A stretch of 64,000 nt of DNA, from positions 2,914,001 to 2,978,000 of the forward strand of contig NC_133293.1 in assembly GCF_005239225.2 (NCBI RefSeq). Reading direction: 5' to 3'. The notes beneath the pieces were generated by a model. It did not search any database and had not been told where the DNA came from. It saw only the letters and a list, made by a program, of their open reading frames with translations. The stretch is from Populus alba (lineage: Eukaryota; Streptophyta; Magnoliopsida; Malpighiales; Salicaceae). Positions 10,483 through 21,868 of the stretch are shown here, piece by piece. Within the stretch, counting starts at the first letter, position 1. Every line of letters starts with the position of its first letter. The position numbers and the translations under genes are program-made.

Positions 10483-11030
10483 TCAACCTTTATCAATAAG
10501 ATTATTCAAACCAATGGATTCATTTTCACTAGGAAACTCATCAAAGTAAGCTTTTAAACGATGTTCATTTACCTTCAAAACATTGTCATTCTTTGGATTC
10601 TCAATATCAAGGGCCCCATAAGGATACACATGTTTCAAAATAAATGGACCGCTCCATCTTGATCTTAGTTTTTCAGGAAATAAATGGAGTTGAGAATTAT
10701 AAAGCAAAACTTTTTGACCAGTATCAACTTTTTGACAATTTTCACAAGTTTTGCAGAATGCATGTGTGTCCTTGAACATGGTGGGGCCAATAAAATCCAT
10801 TTTGTAAGATTTTTTGCAGTCGTCTCTCTTGATGAGAAATTGACTCCCACATGCTTCAGAATGACAAAGTTTAATGACATTACTTACCTCATTGTCGGGA
10901 ATGCATTTTTGAAATATTTGATCAGGACAATTTTTGAATAAGTAAGGGTCATCTAAGTAAAAGTTCTTCACTTCGTTCAAAAACTTTCCTTTGTCTTCGG
11001 TACTTCCAGTGAGCTGGCAAATCTCCTGTT
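10483..11030 (-). pseudogene. Integrase remnant (zinc-binding N-terminus fused to C-terminal domain), copy A
   Basis: On the minus strand the frame carries the integrase linker (KFLNEVKNFYLDDP...), then the HHCC-like region ending in C-x2-C (KTCENCQK), and jumps directly to the C-terminal part (LRSRWSGPFILKHVYPYGA...). The whole DDE catalytic core that should lie between them is absent, and the same deletion is in copy B. A further frame change separates it from the upstream pol fragment near 11010-11030. It cannot catalyse integration. It may persist because its RNA sequence is needed in cis, or simply as residue. Confidence 0.75.
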
Positions 11031-11806
11031 GCAAGAAAATTGATATTTTTAGCAAACCAAGGCATTGAACTGAGAGAAAGTAAGGATTCTTCGGGAAAGT
11101 AATCATCGATTGGTGTGATGTCAGATATCAAATTTGTTGTCACTCTTGACAAAAGATCGGCATCAATATTTTCGGTGCCTTTTTCATCCATGATTTCTTC
11201 CTGAGAATAAATCATTTGCAAATCTTCATATTCATCCAACTCAATTTTACTCAAAGTAGATTCAAGTTGATCATGAACTAATTCTTCAATATGATCTACT
11301 TCTTGTAAATCATTATCATCTCCAGGCTGCTTGCAAACGTTGAAAATATTCATCTCTAATGTCATGTTTCCAAAAGATAACTTCATGAGTCCATTCCTAC
11401 AATTAATCAATGCATTAGAAGTTGCAAGAAACGGACGTCCTAAAATAATAGGAAATGAATTACATGCTTCAACAGGTTGCGTGTCCAAGACAATAAAATC
11501 CACAGGATAAATGAATTTATCGACTTGTACTAACACATCTTCAATTATTCCTCTAGGCACTTTTACAGATCTATCGGCGAGTAAAAGAGTTACAAAAGTT
11601 GGTTTTAAATCACCTAGATTGAGACTTTGAAAAACTGAATATGGAAGTAAATTCACACTAGCTCCAAGATCAAGTAAGGCTCTTTCAATTTTATGTTCTC
11701 CAATAAAGCAAGAAATTGTAGGACAACCAGGGTCTTTATATTTCAAAGCATTATTGTTTTGAAGAATGGCACTTACTTGTTCGGCTAAAAAGGCTTTCTT
11801 TTTCAC
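10949..11806 (-). pseudogene. Aspartic protease with RNase H tail (pol remnant), copy A
   Basis: An open frame of 285 codons on the minus strand. It contains the protease active-site motif DLGAS (11657-11671) followed by VNLLPYSVF, then LADRSVKVPRG and IILGRPFL, typical of Ty3/gypsy retropepsins that process Gag. After an acidic stretch it continues into DEKGTENIDADLLSRV, which corresponds to the extreme C-terminus of RNase H, and then SSMPWFAKNINFL, the linker to integrase. Reverse transcriptase and nearly all of RNase H are therefore deleted in frame. The ORF is separated from gag by a one-base change in a T run near 11840. It is better preserved than copy B's version. Confidence 0.8.
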
Positions 11807-11839
11807 ATTCAGTTTTTCTCTTCACAGTGCACAAATCTT

Positions 11840-13545
11840 TCAAAATTTAGCATAGGAAGGAACCTGTTTAATAGCATCCAACAAAGGTATATTGATCCTT
11901 ACCTGTTTGAAAATTTCAAAGATTTCAGAGTTGTGATTGACTTTCCTTTGTTTGGTCATGGCATGAGGAAATGGAAGTGCTAGCGGGGAATCAGCCTTTT
12001 CTTTGCAATGTTCAGGTTCAACCCCTTCCTTACCCTCAGAGATAGACTCATCATCTTTCTCACAAGGTTCAAGAATGGGTTTTTCAATAACCTTACCACT
12101 ACGAAGAGTGATGACTGATTTGACTTGATCCATGTGTTGGCTTCCAGAACACTTGCATTTGCATTGTATTGGCCCCTTTGGATTTTGCATGTGGTTGAGA
12201 AGGAAACTTACCTTTCTCTTGGAAACTGAGAGCAGTTGTTAATTTTGCAAGAGCATCTTTAAAATCGGTCATGCTTTGAGCAAGTTGAGTATTGATTGTC
12301 TCCTGCTTTTCAATGAATGCATGCAATGTTTCCTCAAGATTTCTTCTAGGAGGTGGAGCATAAGGAGGTGCATATCCATGAGAATTTTGGAAATTATGGT
12401 GTGCTTGAAACGGTGGCTGTGAAGTTTGTGTATTATTGTTGTCACTCTTCCAACTGAAATTTGGGTGATTTCTCCAACCAGGATTGTATGTTTGCGAGTA
12501 TGGGTTATGGTTGGGCCTTTGGAAACTGTTTAAAGCATGGGCTTGTTGATGGAGGCATTCCTTAAAAGAAGGCAAAGTTGGACAATTATTTGTTGCATGC
12601 TCATTTGTTTCACAGATTTTGACATACAATGTCTTGAACAGATTTTAATTGACCACTCTTTTTCAATTCTAGTGCCTCGACTTTTCTAGCTAAAGATGCA
12701 AACTTGGCTTGAAGGTCATGATCTTCCCTAAGGTTGTGCATACCTCCACTAGATGTATGAGGTTGAGTTTTACTTGGTGCCTCATAAGTACCTGTGGTAT
12801 CCCAATTTTGAGCATTTTCGGCTAGCAAGTCTAGGTACTCCATTGCTTCATTAGGGTCTTTATCTTCAAAGGTTCCATTGCACATCAATTCAACCATTTG
12901 CCTATCTCTAGGTGTTAAACCTTCATAAAAATGTGAAACCAATCTCCATGTTTCAAAACTATGATGAGGGCAAGTATTAAGCAAAATCTCGATACTATCC
13001 CAACATTGGTAAAATGTTTCTCCTGGTTTTTGAGTGAAAGTGATGATTTGTCTTTTGAAAAGAGTTTGTTCTGTGAGATGGAAAAAACTTTTTTAAAAAA
13101 TTGGTTGTTGCATTTCATCCCAAGCATGAATAGATCCTGATCTCAAATTTTGTAGCCATGTTTTGCTTTATCTTTTAATGAAAAAGGAAAAAGCTTTAAT
13201 CGAATGGTGTTCATGTACAATTTGAGTTTATTATAGGTATTACAGACCTCGCTCAAATTCCCTTAAATGCAAGTATGGATTTTCTAAGTCTAAGCCATGA
13301 AAAGATGGTAAAAGTTGAATAATGCCTGGGCTTAAAATTAAAATGAGATGCATCAGGAGGGAAAACTATGCATGAGGGTGCACTTGTTCTTGTGGGATTC
13401 ATGTGGTCTCTAAGTGTTTCTCATTACGGTTATTCTCATTATTCTCATTATGAAGTGATTGATTATCTTCTTCGGCCATATTTTCTGAAAATGATGAGGA
13501 TACCCTACAAAGTCTACCACTTAATGTACGTGACCAAACTCTCAT
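11840..13545 (-). pseudogene. gag: gag, copy A (frameshifted)
   Basis: Gag forms the particle and packages the RNA. The probable start is the ATG at 13545 (MRVWSRTLSG...). Pieces follow in different frames: a central part with CPHHSFETWRLVSHFYEGL (about 12870-12984), a coiled or charged stretch KVEALELKKSGQ, a zinc-knuckle region around 12590-12640, and a C-terminal part with MDQVKSVITLRSGK leading to the protease. The knuckle is CETNEHATNNC here, with its upstream cysteine in the neighbouring frame; copy B shows the full C-x2-C-x4-H-x4-C. Breaks occur near 13410, 13000, 12620, 12190 and 11840, several of them one-base length differences in runs. The ORF resembles the gag of Athila/Tat-type elements. 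Confidence 0.75.
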
Positions 13546-13688
13546 GCACGTGTAAGAAGAGAATAAAAGCAAGAAAAGAAAATAGAAAGAAAAAGAAAAA
13601 AACAAAACAAAGGAAACAAAAATAGATAAAATGAAAAGTGAAAAAGAGAAAATAAATTAAATATTATAATTTATAACAAGAATTTACC

Positions 13689-13706
13689 TCCCCGGCAACG
13701 GCGCCA
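13689..13706 (-). promoter_or_regulatory. Primer binding site (tRNA-Asp type), copy A
   Basis: On the minus strand this reads TGGCGCCGTTGCCGGGGA, 6 bp inside the 5' LTR. It is complementary to the 3' end of plant tRNA-Asp including CCA, the primer typical of Athila-type elements. Confidence 0.85.
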
Positions 13707-13712
13707 AAAACT

Positions 13713-13867
13713 TGACACGACCAAAAGCTTGATGTCTTTTCCCAAGTGCAGGAGTGTCGAAGTAATAAATAACCCGGCAAGACCGGGGTCGAACCACAGA
13801 GAGGTTAATTGTATAAATTATAAATACAAAGACAACAATAATAACAATAATAATAACAATAATAGTA

Positions 13868-13899
<32 letters not shown>

Positions 13900-15288
13900 G
13901 AGAGCTTTGAGATGTAAAGTTGATGTAAGGATTAAACAACGATAAAAACAAATGTCAAGGTTAGAGGATCCACTAATGGTACTTCAAACAAGTATAATAT
14001 AAACTCTTATTACTCAATTGGAAACCACACATAAAGGAGGTTCCAATCAGATTATAAATTGTTAACATGATTACATTAGTCATCTTATTCGAATAAAGCT
14101 AATACTTGTAAATGTTGGCAGGCATTCATGATTATAACTTATGTTAACAACAAATCAAGTTCCTTTCATAGCTCAGGTGTCGGTTATACCATACAATATG
14201 GGCTATGAAAGTGCCAAGTATTTGTTGTACCAAGTGTTATACAACATAAATCTAGATTAACCATTTAACAAGCAAAGTATTAAAAGTGAACAAGATAACA
14301 AATATAAAACATGTTAGTATCCAACGTTAAGGTCCATGTTAAGTTTATATTATACTTATTCTTACACCATTAGTGTACCCTTTTCACCTTGACATAATTA
14401 ACTTAGCTGAACATAATGAAAGAAAGAAACATAAATGAACAAGATACAAACATAAATGAGAAAGAACTTAACTAAGTAAAGGAAAGGAAATAAAGTGCAT
14501 AAACTTGATATTAATGAAAGCAAAACATAAGCAATACAAAGAGAGAAAGCAATAGCATGATCTTGATCTGGAAACCAAGATGCCTCAATACATGGTAAGT
14601 GCCTCCTTTTATAGGCCAAAATTTGGAACTATTGATTTGTTGACTAATTGATGAGTGGGTGGCCACATCTTGACTAGATAACAATCCTTATCTTCTTGTC
14701 TGATCAAGACGTCATTGCTAACATCATAATTTGCCCAGAATCCTTAAGAATGTTCTAGGAAATTGTCTCATATTTCCAACAAAAAAAAGATGAGGTCATT
14801 TGGACTTCTAGAACTCAAGATATGGGCTGAACACTAAATAGTGTTTGGGCTGCAGGACAGCTTCGGACTTCTTCGTTGTTCCTTCAATTTGGACTTCAAA
14901 ACGACCTTTTCAAATCTTGGGCTCCTCATGAAAGTTGTAGGCTTTTGTCTTACCTTTCCATCCATATAAAGTGGACCTAAATCCGACATCTAGAGCTCCA
15001 GATATGATCCAATTACCGAGCAATGTTCCGGTTTGGACTGCACCGACATCTCTTTTCTAAGTTTGGCCATCTCTTTGTCCTTTAACTTTCAATGCTTAAA
15101 CTCATCAATCAATCCTTTTATTTATGTGATAGTCCTGCATTTAAAATGAGCATTTACCATAAATTAAGGTATCTTATAATATCAAACTTGTTATTATAAA
15201 ACATGCTTTAGTTAAGGAGTTATTGATACTTCAAGTGCAAAATGATGATATAAAACCTTGATAAACATGCACTTTTAAGTACTAATCA
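13713..15288 (-). repeat. 5' LTR of copy A
   Basis: 1576 bp, plus-strand ends TGACACG and TAATCA. It is the promoter-bearing LTR of copy A, with TATAAAAG on the minus strand at 14606-14613. An (ATA)n microsatellite lies at about 13836-13898. It is paired with 5926-7519. Confidence 0.92.
14606..14613 (-). promoter_or_regulatory. TATA box of 5' LTR, copy A
   Basis: TATAAAAG on the minus strand, followed by 'gaggcacttaccatg'. It is the likely promoter for the genomic transcript of copy A. Confidence 0.65.
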
Positions 15289-15293
15289 CCCTT
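15289..15293. repeat. Target-site duplication CCCTT, right of copy A
   Basis: Direct repeat of 5921-5925, directly after the LTR terminus TAATCA. Confidence 0.92.
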
Positions 15294-17879
15294 AAATCAT
15301 CACTGAAAACTGAGTCATTCCTAACATTGAAATTGTCTGCGAACACTCCATTACTACTGAACCATAAATCATCATCGAAAACTAAGTGACGGCTGACGCA
15401 TGCCATGCCCATAGAAAACAAAGTTACTCCTCACCCTGAAATAATCACTGAGTACTGAGTCATGGCTAACGCTTGGAATCCGTATAGAAAACGAAGTTGC
15501 TCCTCACACTAAAATCATCACCGACAACTGAGTCTCTACTGACCTAGAAATCATCTGCGAACACTCTGTCACTGCTGAACCAGAAATCATCATCGAAAAC
15601 TGAGTGACAACAGATGCATTGAATACGCATAGAAAACAAAGTTGCTACTAACCCGGAAATCATCAATGAAAGATGGGTCACTTTTGACGTGGAAATTAAC
15701 AGCAAAAACCGAGTTACGGGTGATCAAAAGAACACTCAGCAAAAACAAAGTTTATGATGATCCTGAAATCGTCACCAAGAACTGAGTCATTGTTGACTTA
15801 GCAATAGTCAACAAAAATCAAGTTAGGGGTGACGGATGGAATCCTCATGGAAAACTAAGTCGCAGCCGACCTTAAATCATCAGCAAACACTTCGTCATTG
15901 CTGAACCATAAATCATCATCGAAAATTGAGTGACGGCTGACACATGGAATCCTTATGTAAAACAAAGTTTCTCCTGACCTTGAAATCATTACTGAAAACT
16001 ACATCACTACTGACATAGAAATCATTAGCAAAAACCGAGTTATGGGTGACGCATGGAATCCTGAGTGAAACCTCAGTCGCTAATGAATGTGAAATCGTGA
16101 GTGAGCACTTCGTCCTAATTGACGTGGCAATCGTCAGACTCATGGAATCGTCGTTGAAAACAAAGTTCCTCCTCACATTGAAATCATCACCGAAAACTGA
16201 GTCTCCGCTGACCTTGAAATCATCAGCAAAAACTGAGTTATGGGTGACGTATGGAATCCTTAGCGAAAACTAAGTCGCTGCTAACCCTGAAATCGTTAGC
16301 GAACTCTTCATCGCTATTGAACCATAAATGATCATCGAAAACTGAGTGAGGGCTTACGCATGGAATCCACATAGAAAACAAAGTTGCTCCTCACACAGAA
16401 ATCATCACCAAAAACTGAGTCTCTACTGACCTTGAAATCATCAGCAAAAATCGAGTTATGGGTGACGTATGGAATCATTAGCTAGTGACATTGAAATCGT
16501 CAGAGAAATCTTCGTCACTGGGGAGCCATTAATGATTACCGAAAACTGAGTGATGGCAGACAGATGGAATCCTCGTAGAAAACAAAGTTGCGCCTCACCT
16601 TGAAATCATCAGCGAAAACTAAGTCGATGCTGACCCAGAAATCATCAGCGAACTTTCCGTCACTGCTGAACCATAAATCATCACCAAAAACTGAGTGATG
16701 GTAGACACATGGAATCCTCGTAGAAAACAAAGTTGCGCCTCACCTTCAAATCATCAGCGAAAACTAAGTTGATGCTGACCCTGCAATTGGAAGCAAACTC
16801 TTTATTACTCCTAAACCATAAATCATCACCGAAAACTAAGTGCTGGCTTACACATAGCATCCCCATACAAAACAAAGTTGCTCCTCACACTGAAATCATC
16901 ACCGAAAACTAAGTCTCCGCTGACCTTGAAATCATCAGCAAACACCGTGTTATAGGCTACGTATGGAATGATCAGCAAAAACTAAGTCGCTATTGACCCT
17001 GAAATCGTCAACGAACTCTCCGTCACTGCTGAACCATAAATCATCATTGAAAACTGAGTGATGGCAGACACATGGAATCCTTGTAGAAAACAAAGTTGCG
17101 CCACACCCTGAAATCATCAGCAAAAACTAAGTCGTTGCTGACCCAGAAATCATCAGCGAACTCTCCGTTACTGCTAAACCATAAATCATCATCAAAAATT
17201 GAGTGATGGCTTATGCATGGAATCCGCATACAAAACAAAGTTGCTCCTCACACTGAAATCATCATCGAAAACCTAGTCTCTTCTGACCTTGAAATCATCA
17301 TCACAAACCGAGTTCTGGGTTACGTATGGAATCATCAGCGAAATCTAAGTCACTGCTGACCTAGAAATCCTATGCGAACAGTCTGTCACTGCTGAGCCAT
17401 CAATCATTACCCAAAACTGAGTGACAACTGACACATAGCATCCCTATAGAAAAAAAAGTTACTCCTCACACATAAATCATGATCGAAAACTGAGTCTCTA
17501 CTGACTTTGAAATCATGAGAAAAAATGGAGTTATGGGTGACGTATGGAATCATCTGCGAAAACTAAGTCGCAGGTGACCCTGAAATCATCAGCGAACTCT
17601 CCGTCACTGCTTAACCATAAATCATCATCGAAACTAAGGGATGGCAGACACATGGAATCCTTGTAGAAAACAAAGTTGCTCTTCTCATTGAAATCATCAG
17701 CGAAAATTAAGTCGATGATGGCCCTGAAATCGTCAGGGAACTCTCTGTCACAGCTGAACCATAAATCATAACCGAAAACTGAGTGATCGCTCACGCATGG
17801 AATCCACATAGAAAAAAAAGTTGCTCCTCACACTAAAATCATCACCGAACACTGAGTCTCCGCTGACCTTGAAATCATC

Positions 17880-19625
17880 AACAAAAACCAAGTTTATGGT
17901 GACTTATGGAATCATCAGCGAAAACTACGTCGTTGGTGACCCTGAAATCGTTAGCGAACACTTCATCATTGCTGAACTATATATTATCATCGAAAACTGA
18001 GTGGTGGCTGACAAATGGAATCCGCATACAAAACAAAGTTGCTCCTCACACTGAAATCATCAACGAAAACCGAGTCTCTGCTGACCTTAAAATCATTAGC
18101 AAAAACCAAGTTATGGGTTATGTATGGAGTCATCATCGAAAACTAAGTCACTGCTGACCTAGAAATCCTATGCGAACAGTCCATCACTGCTGAACCATCA
18201 ATCATCACCCAAAACTGAGTGACAACTGACACATAGCATCCCCATGGAAAAAAAAGTTGCGCCTAACACAGAAATCATCACCGAAAACTAAGTCTCTACT
18301 CACCTTGAAATCATCAGCAAAAACCGAGTTATGGGTGACGTATGGAATCATCAGCGAAAACAAAGTCCCGGGTGACCGTGAAATCATCAGCGAACTCTAC
18401 GTCACTGCTGAACCTTAAATCATCTCCAAAAACTAAGTGATGGCTTATACATGGAATCCGCATAGAAAACAAAGTTGCTCCTCACACTGAAATCATCACC
18501 GAAAACTAAGTCGCTACTAGCCCTGAAATCATCAGCAAAAACCGAGTTATTGGGTGACGTATGGTATCCTTAGCGAAAACTAAGTCACTGTTGATCTAAA
18601 AATCCTCTATGAAGAGTCCATTACTGCTAAACCATAAATCATCACCCAAAACTGAGTGACGCCTAACGCATTGCATCCCCATAGAAAACACAGTTGCTCC
18701 TCACACATAAATCATCACCGAAAACTGGGTCTTTACTAACCTTGAAATCATCAGCAAAAACTGAGTTATGGGTGACGTATGGAATCATCAGCGAAAACTA
18801 AGTCGTCGGTGACCCTGAAATTGTCAGCGAACACTTCATCACTGCTGAACTATATATTATCACCAAAAACTTAGTGCTGGCTGACAAATGGAATCCGCAT
18901 ACAAAACAAAGTTGCTCCTCACACTGAAATCATCAACGAAAACCGAGTCTCTGCTGGCCTTAAAATCATTAGCAAAAACCAAGTTATGGGTTATGTATGG
19001 AGTCATCATCGAAAACTAAGTCACTGCTGACCTAGAAATCCTATGTGCACAGTCCATCACTGCTGAACCATCAATCATCACCCAAAACTGAGTGACAAGT
19101 GACACATAGCATCCCCATAGAAAAAAAAGTTGCGCCTCACACTAAAATCATCACCGAAAACTGAGTCTCTACTCACCTTGAAATCATCAGCAAAAATCGA
19201 GTTATGGGTGACATATGGAATCATCAGCGAAAACTAAGTCCCGGGTGACCTTGAAATCATCAACAAACTCTACTTCACTGCTGAACCATAAATCATCTCC
19301 AAAAACTGAGTGATGGCTTATACATGGAATCCGCATAGAAAACAAAGTTGCTCCTCATACTGAAATCATCACCAAAAACTAAGTCGCTACTAGCCCTGAA
19401 ATCATCAGTAAAAACTGAGTTATTGGGTGACGTATGGTGGTATCCTTAGCGAAAACTAAGTCACTGTTGACCTAGAAATCCTCTACGAACAGTCCATTAC
19501 TACTAAACCATAAATCATCACCCAAAACTAGTGACGCCTAATGCATTGCATCCCCATAGAAAACAAAGTTGCTCCTCACACATAAATCATCACCGAAAAC
19601 TAGGTCTCTACTAACCTTTAAATCA
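17880..19625. repeat. 873-bp higher-order repeat pair in satellite 1
   Basis: Two successive ~873-bp blocks with the same ordered variants. 'atggaatcatcagcg' occurs at 17906 and 18779, and 'gggttatgtatggagtcatc' recurs with its 'tgtatgg' at 18121 and 18994. The rare variants 'gaactatatattatca' and 'gttattgggtgacg' are shared in order. 873 bp is about 24 subunits. Confidence 0.75.
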
Positions 19626-20929
19626 TCATCGAAAACTGAGTGATGGCAGATACATGGAATCCTCATAGAAAACAAAGTTGCTTGTCACACTGAAATCATC
19701 AGCAAAAACTAAGTCGATGTTGGCTTTGAAATGGTCAGGGAACTCTCCGTCACTGCTGAACCATAAATCATCACCGAAAATTGAGAGATGGCTCACATAG
19801 AATCCATATAGAAAAAAAATTAATGCTCACTATGAAAGCATCAACGAAAACCGAGTCTCTACTAACCATGAAATCATCAGCAAAAACTGAGTTATAGGTG
19901 ATGTATGGAATCCTTAGGGAAAACTAAGTCACTGTTGACCTAGAAATCCTTTGCGAACAGTCCGTCCCTCCTGAACCATTAATCATCTCCCAAAACTGAG
20001 TGACGCCTAATGCATTGCATCCCCATAAAAAACAAAGTTGCTCCTCACATAGAAATCATCACCGAAAACTGAGTGTCTACTGACATTGAAATCATCAGCA
20101 AAAACCGAGTTATGGGTGACGTACGGAATCATCAGCGAAAACTAAGTCGCTACTACCCTGAAATCGTTAGCGAACTCTGCGTCACTGCTGAACCATAAAT
20201 CATCATCGAAAACTGAGTGATGGCAGACACATAGAATCCTCATAGAAAACAAAGTTGCTCCTCACCCTGAAATCATCAGCAAAAACTAAGTCGTTGCTGC
20301 CCTGAAATCGTCACCGAACTCTCCAACACTTCTGAATAGTAAATCATCATCAAAAATTGAGAGAGGGCTTACGCATGGAATCCACATACAAAACAAAGTT
20401 GCTCCTCACATTGAAATCATCAACGAAAACCGAGTCTCTGCTGACCTAGAAATCACCAACAAAATTTGATTTATGGGTGACGTTTGGAATCCTTAACGAA
20501 AACTAAGTCACTGGTAACCTAGAAATCCTCTACGAATAGTCCGTTACTACTGAACCATAAATCATCACCCAATACTGAGTGATGACTCATGCATGGCATC
20601 CTCATAGAAAAGAAAGTCGCTCCTCACACAGAAATAATCACCCAAAACTGAGTCTCTACTCACCTTGAAATCATTAGGAAAAACCGAGTTATGGGTGACG
20701 TATGGAATCCTGAGCGAAAACTAAGTCACTGATAACCTAGAAATCCTCTGCGAACAGTCCGTCATTGCTGAACCATAAATCATCACCCAAAACTGAGTGA
20801 TGACTGACGCATGGCCTCCTCATAGAAAACAAAGTTGCTCCTCACACAGAAATCATCATCCTAAACTGAGTCACCACTAACCTTGAAATCATTAGAAGAA
20901 ACTAAGTTATGGGTTACAGATGGAATCAT

Positions 20930-21720
20930 CAGCGAAAACTAAGTCGGTGGTGACCCTGAAATCATCAGCGAACTCTCCATCACTGCTGAACCATAAATCA
21001 TCATCGAAAACTGAGTGATGGCTGACGTATGCAATCCGCATAGAAAACAAAGTTGCTCCTCACACTAAAATCATCAGCAAAAACTAAGTCGCTGCTGGCC
21101 CTGAAATCATCAGCGAACTCTCTGTCATTGCTGAACAATAAATCATCACTGAAAACTGAGTGATGGCTCACGCATGGAATCTGCATTGAAAAAAAAGTTG
21201 CTCCTCACACTGAAATCATCACCGAAAACTGTGTTTCCGTTGACCTTGAAATCATCAACAAAAACTGAGTTATGGATGACGTATTGAATCATCAGCGAAA
21301 ACTAACTCGTTGGTGACACTGAAAACGTCAGCGAACTCTCCTTCACTGCTGAACCATAAATCATCATCGAAAACTTAGTGATGGCTGACGCATGGAATCC
21401 GCATAGAAAACAAAGTTGCTCCTCACACTGAAATCATCAGTGAAAACTAAGTCGTTGCTGGCCCTGAAATCATCAGCGAACTCTCTGTCATTGCTGAACA
21501 ATAAATCATCACTGAAAACTGAGTGATGGCTCACGCATGAAATCTGCATTGAAAAAAAAGTTGCTCCTCACACTCAAATCATCACTGAACACTGCGTTTC
21601 CGCTGACCTTGAAATCATCAACAAAAACCGAGTTATAGGTGACACGTTGAATCATCAGCGAAAACTAACTCACTCGTGACCCTGAAATCGTCAGCGAACT
21701 CTCTGTCACTGCTGAACCAT
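20930..21720. repeat. 363-bp higher-order repeat pair in satellite 1
   Basis: The blocks beginning 'tcatcatcgaaaact.agtgatggctgacg' at 21000 and 21363 are near-identical for a full ~363-bp period (one 145-bp plus one 217-bp unit). Identical ordering in tandem indicates recent local duplication. Confidence 0.75.
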
Positions 21721-21868
21721 AAATCATCATCGAAAACTTAGTGATGGCTCACGCATGGAATCCGTCATTGCTGAACCATAAATCATCACCGAAAATTAAG
21801 TGACGAATGACGCATGGCATCCTTATAGAAAACAAAGTTGCTCCTCACACAGAAATCATCACCGAAAA

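Larger units (their letters stand above)
5926..15288 (-). mobile_element. Cargo-carrying non-autonomous Ty3/gypsy (Athila-like) retrotransposon, copy A
   Basis: A complete 9.36-kb element on the minus strand with two LTRs (13713-15288 and 5926-7519), a tRNA-Asp-type primer site, a polypurine tract and a 5-bp target duplication. Reading along the minus strand the order is gag, protease, a few RNase H residues, integrase zinc-binding N-terminus, integrase C-terminus, a small cysteine-rich ORF, a LOG gene, an Athila-like 3' region, then the 3' LTR. Reverse transcriptase and the integrase catalytic core are missing, so it must rely on proteins from another element. The PBS, protease style (DLGAS) and 3' 'ACATTG...CAATGT' region favour the Athila/Tat branch. 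Copy B shares the same internal structure. Confidence 0.88.
15289..21868. repeat. Satellite 1 array, block c
   Basis: The main satellite 1 block, about 6.6 kb. Subunits of 36 bp (one of 37) share 'gaaatcatca.cgaaaact.agt'. Four make the 145-bp unit; six make a ~217-bp unit with two extra subunits carrying 'gagttatgggtgacgtatggaatc'. Higher-order copies recur at 363 bp (145+217) and at 873 bp. Small minus-strand open frames recur at the same spacing and are repeat by-products. No gene is seen. Confidence 0.92.

Noticed and set aside
13689..13706. tRNA-Asp gene
   Set aside because: Only the 18-nt 3' end match is present, 6 bp from the LTR. It is a primer binding site, without the rest of a tRNA.
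15289..21868. CRISPR-like array (regular ~36-bp repeats)
   Set aside because: There are no unique spacers, since every 36-bp subunit is a variant of the same sequence. The context is a plant genome with LTR retrotransposons and no cas genes.
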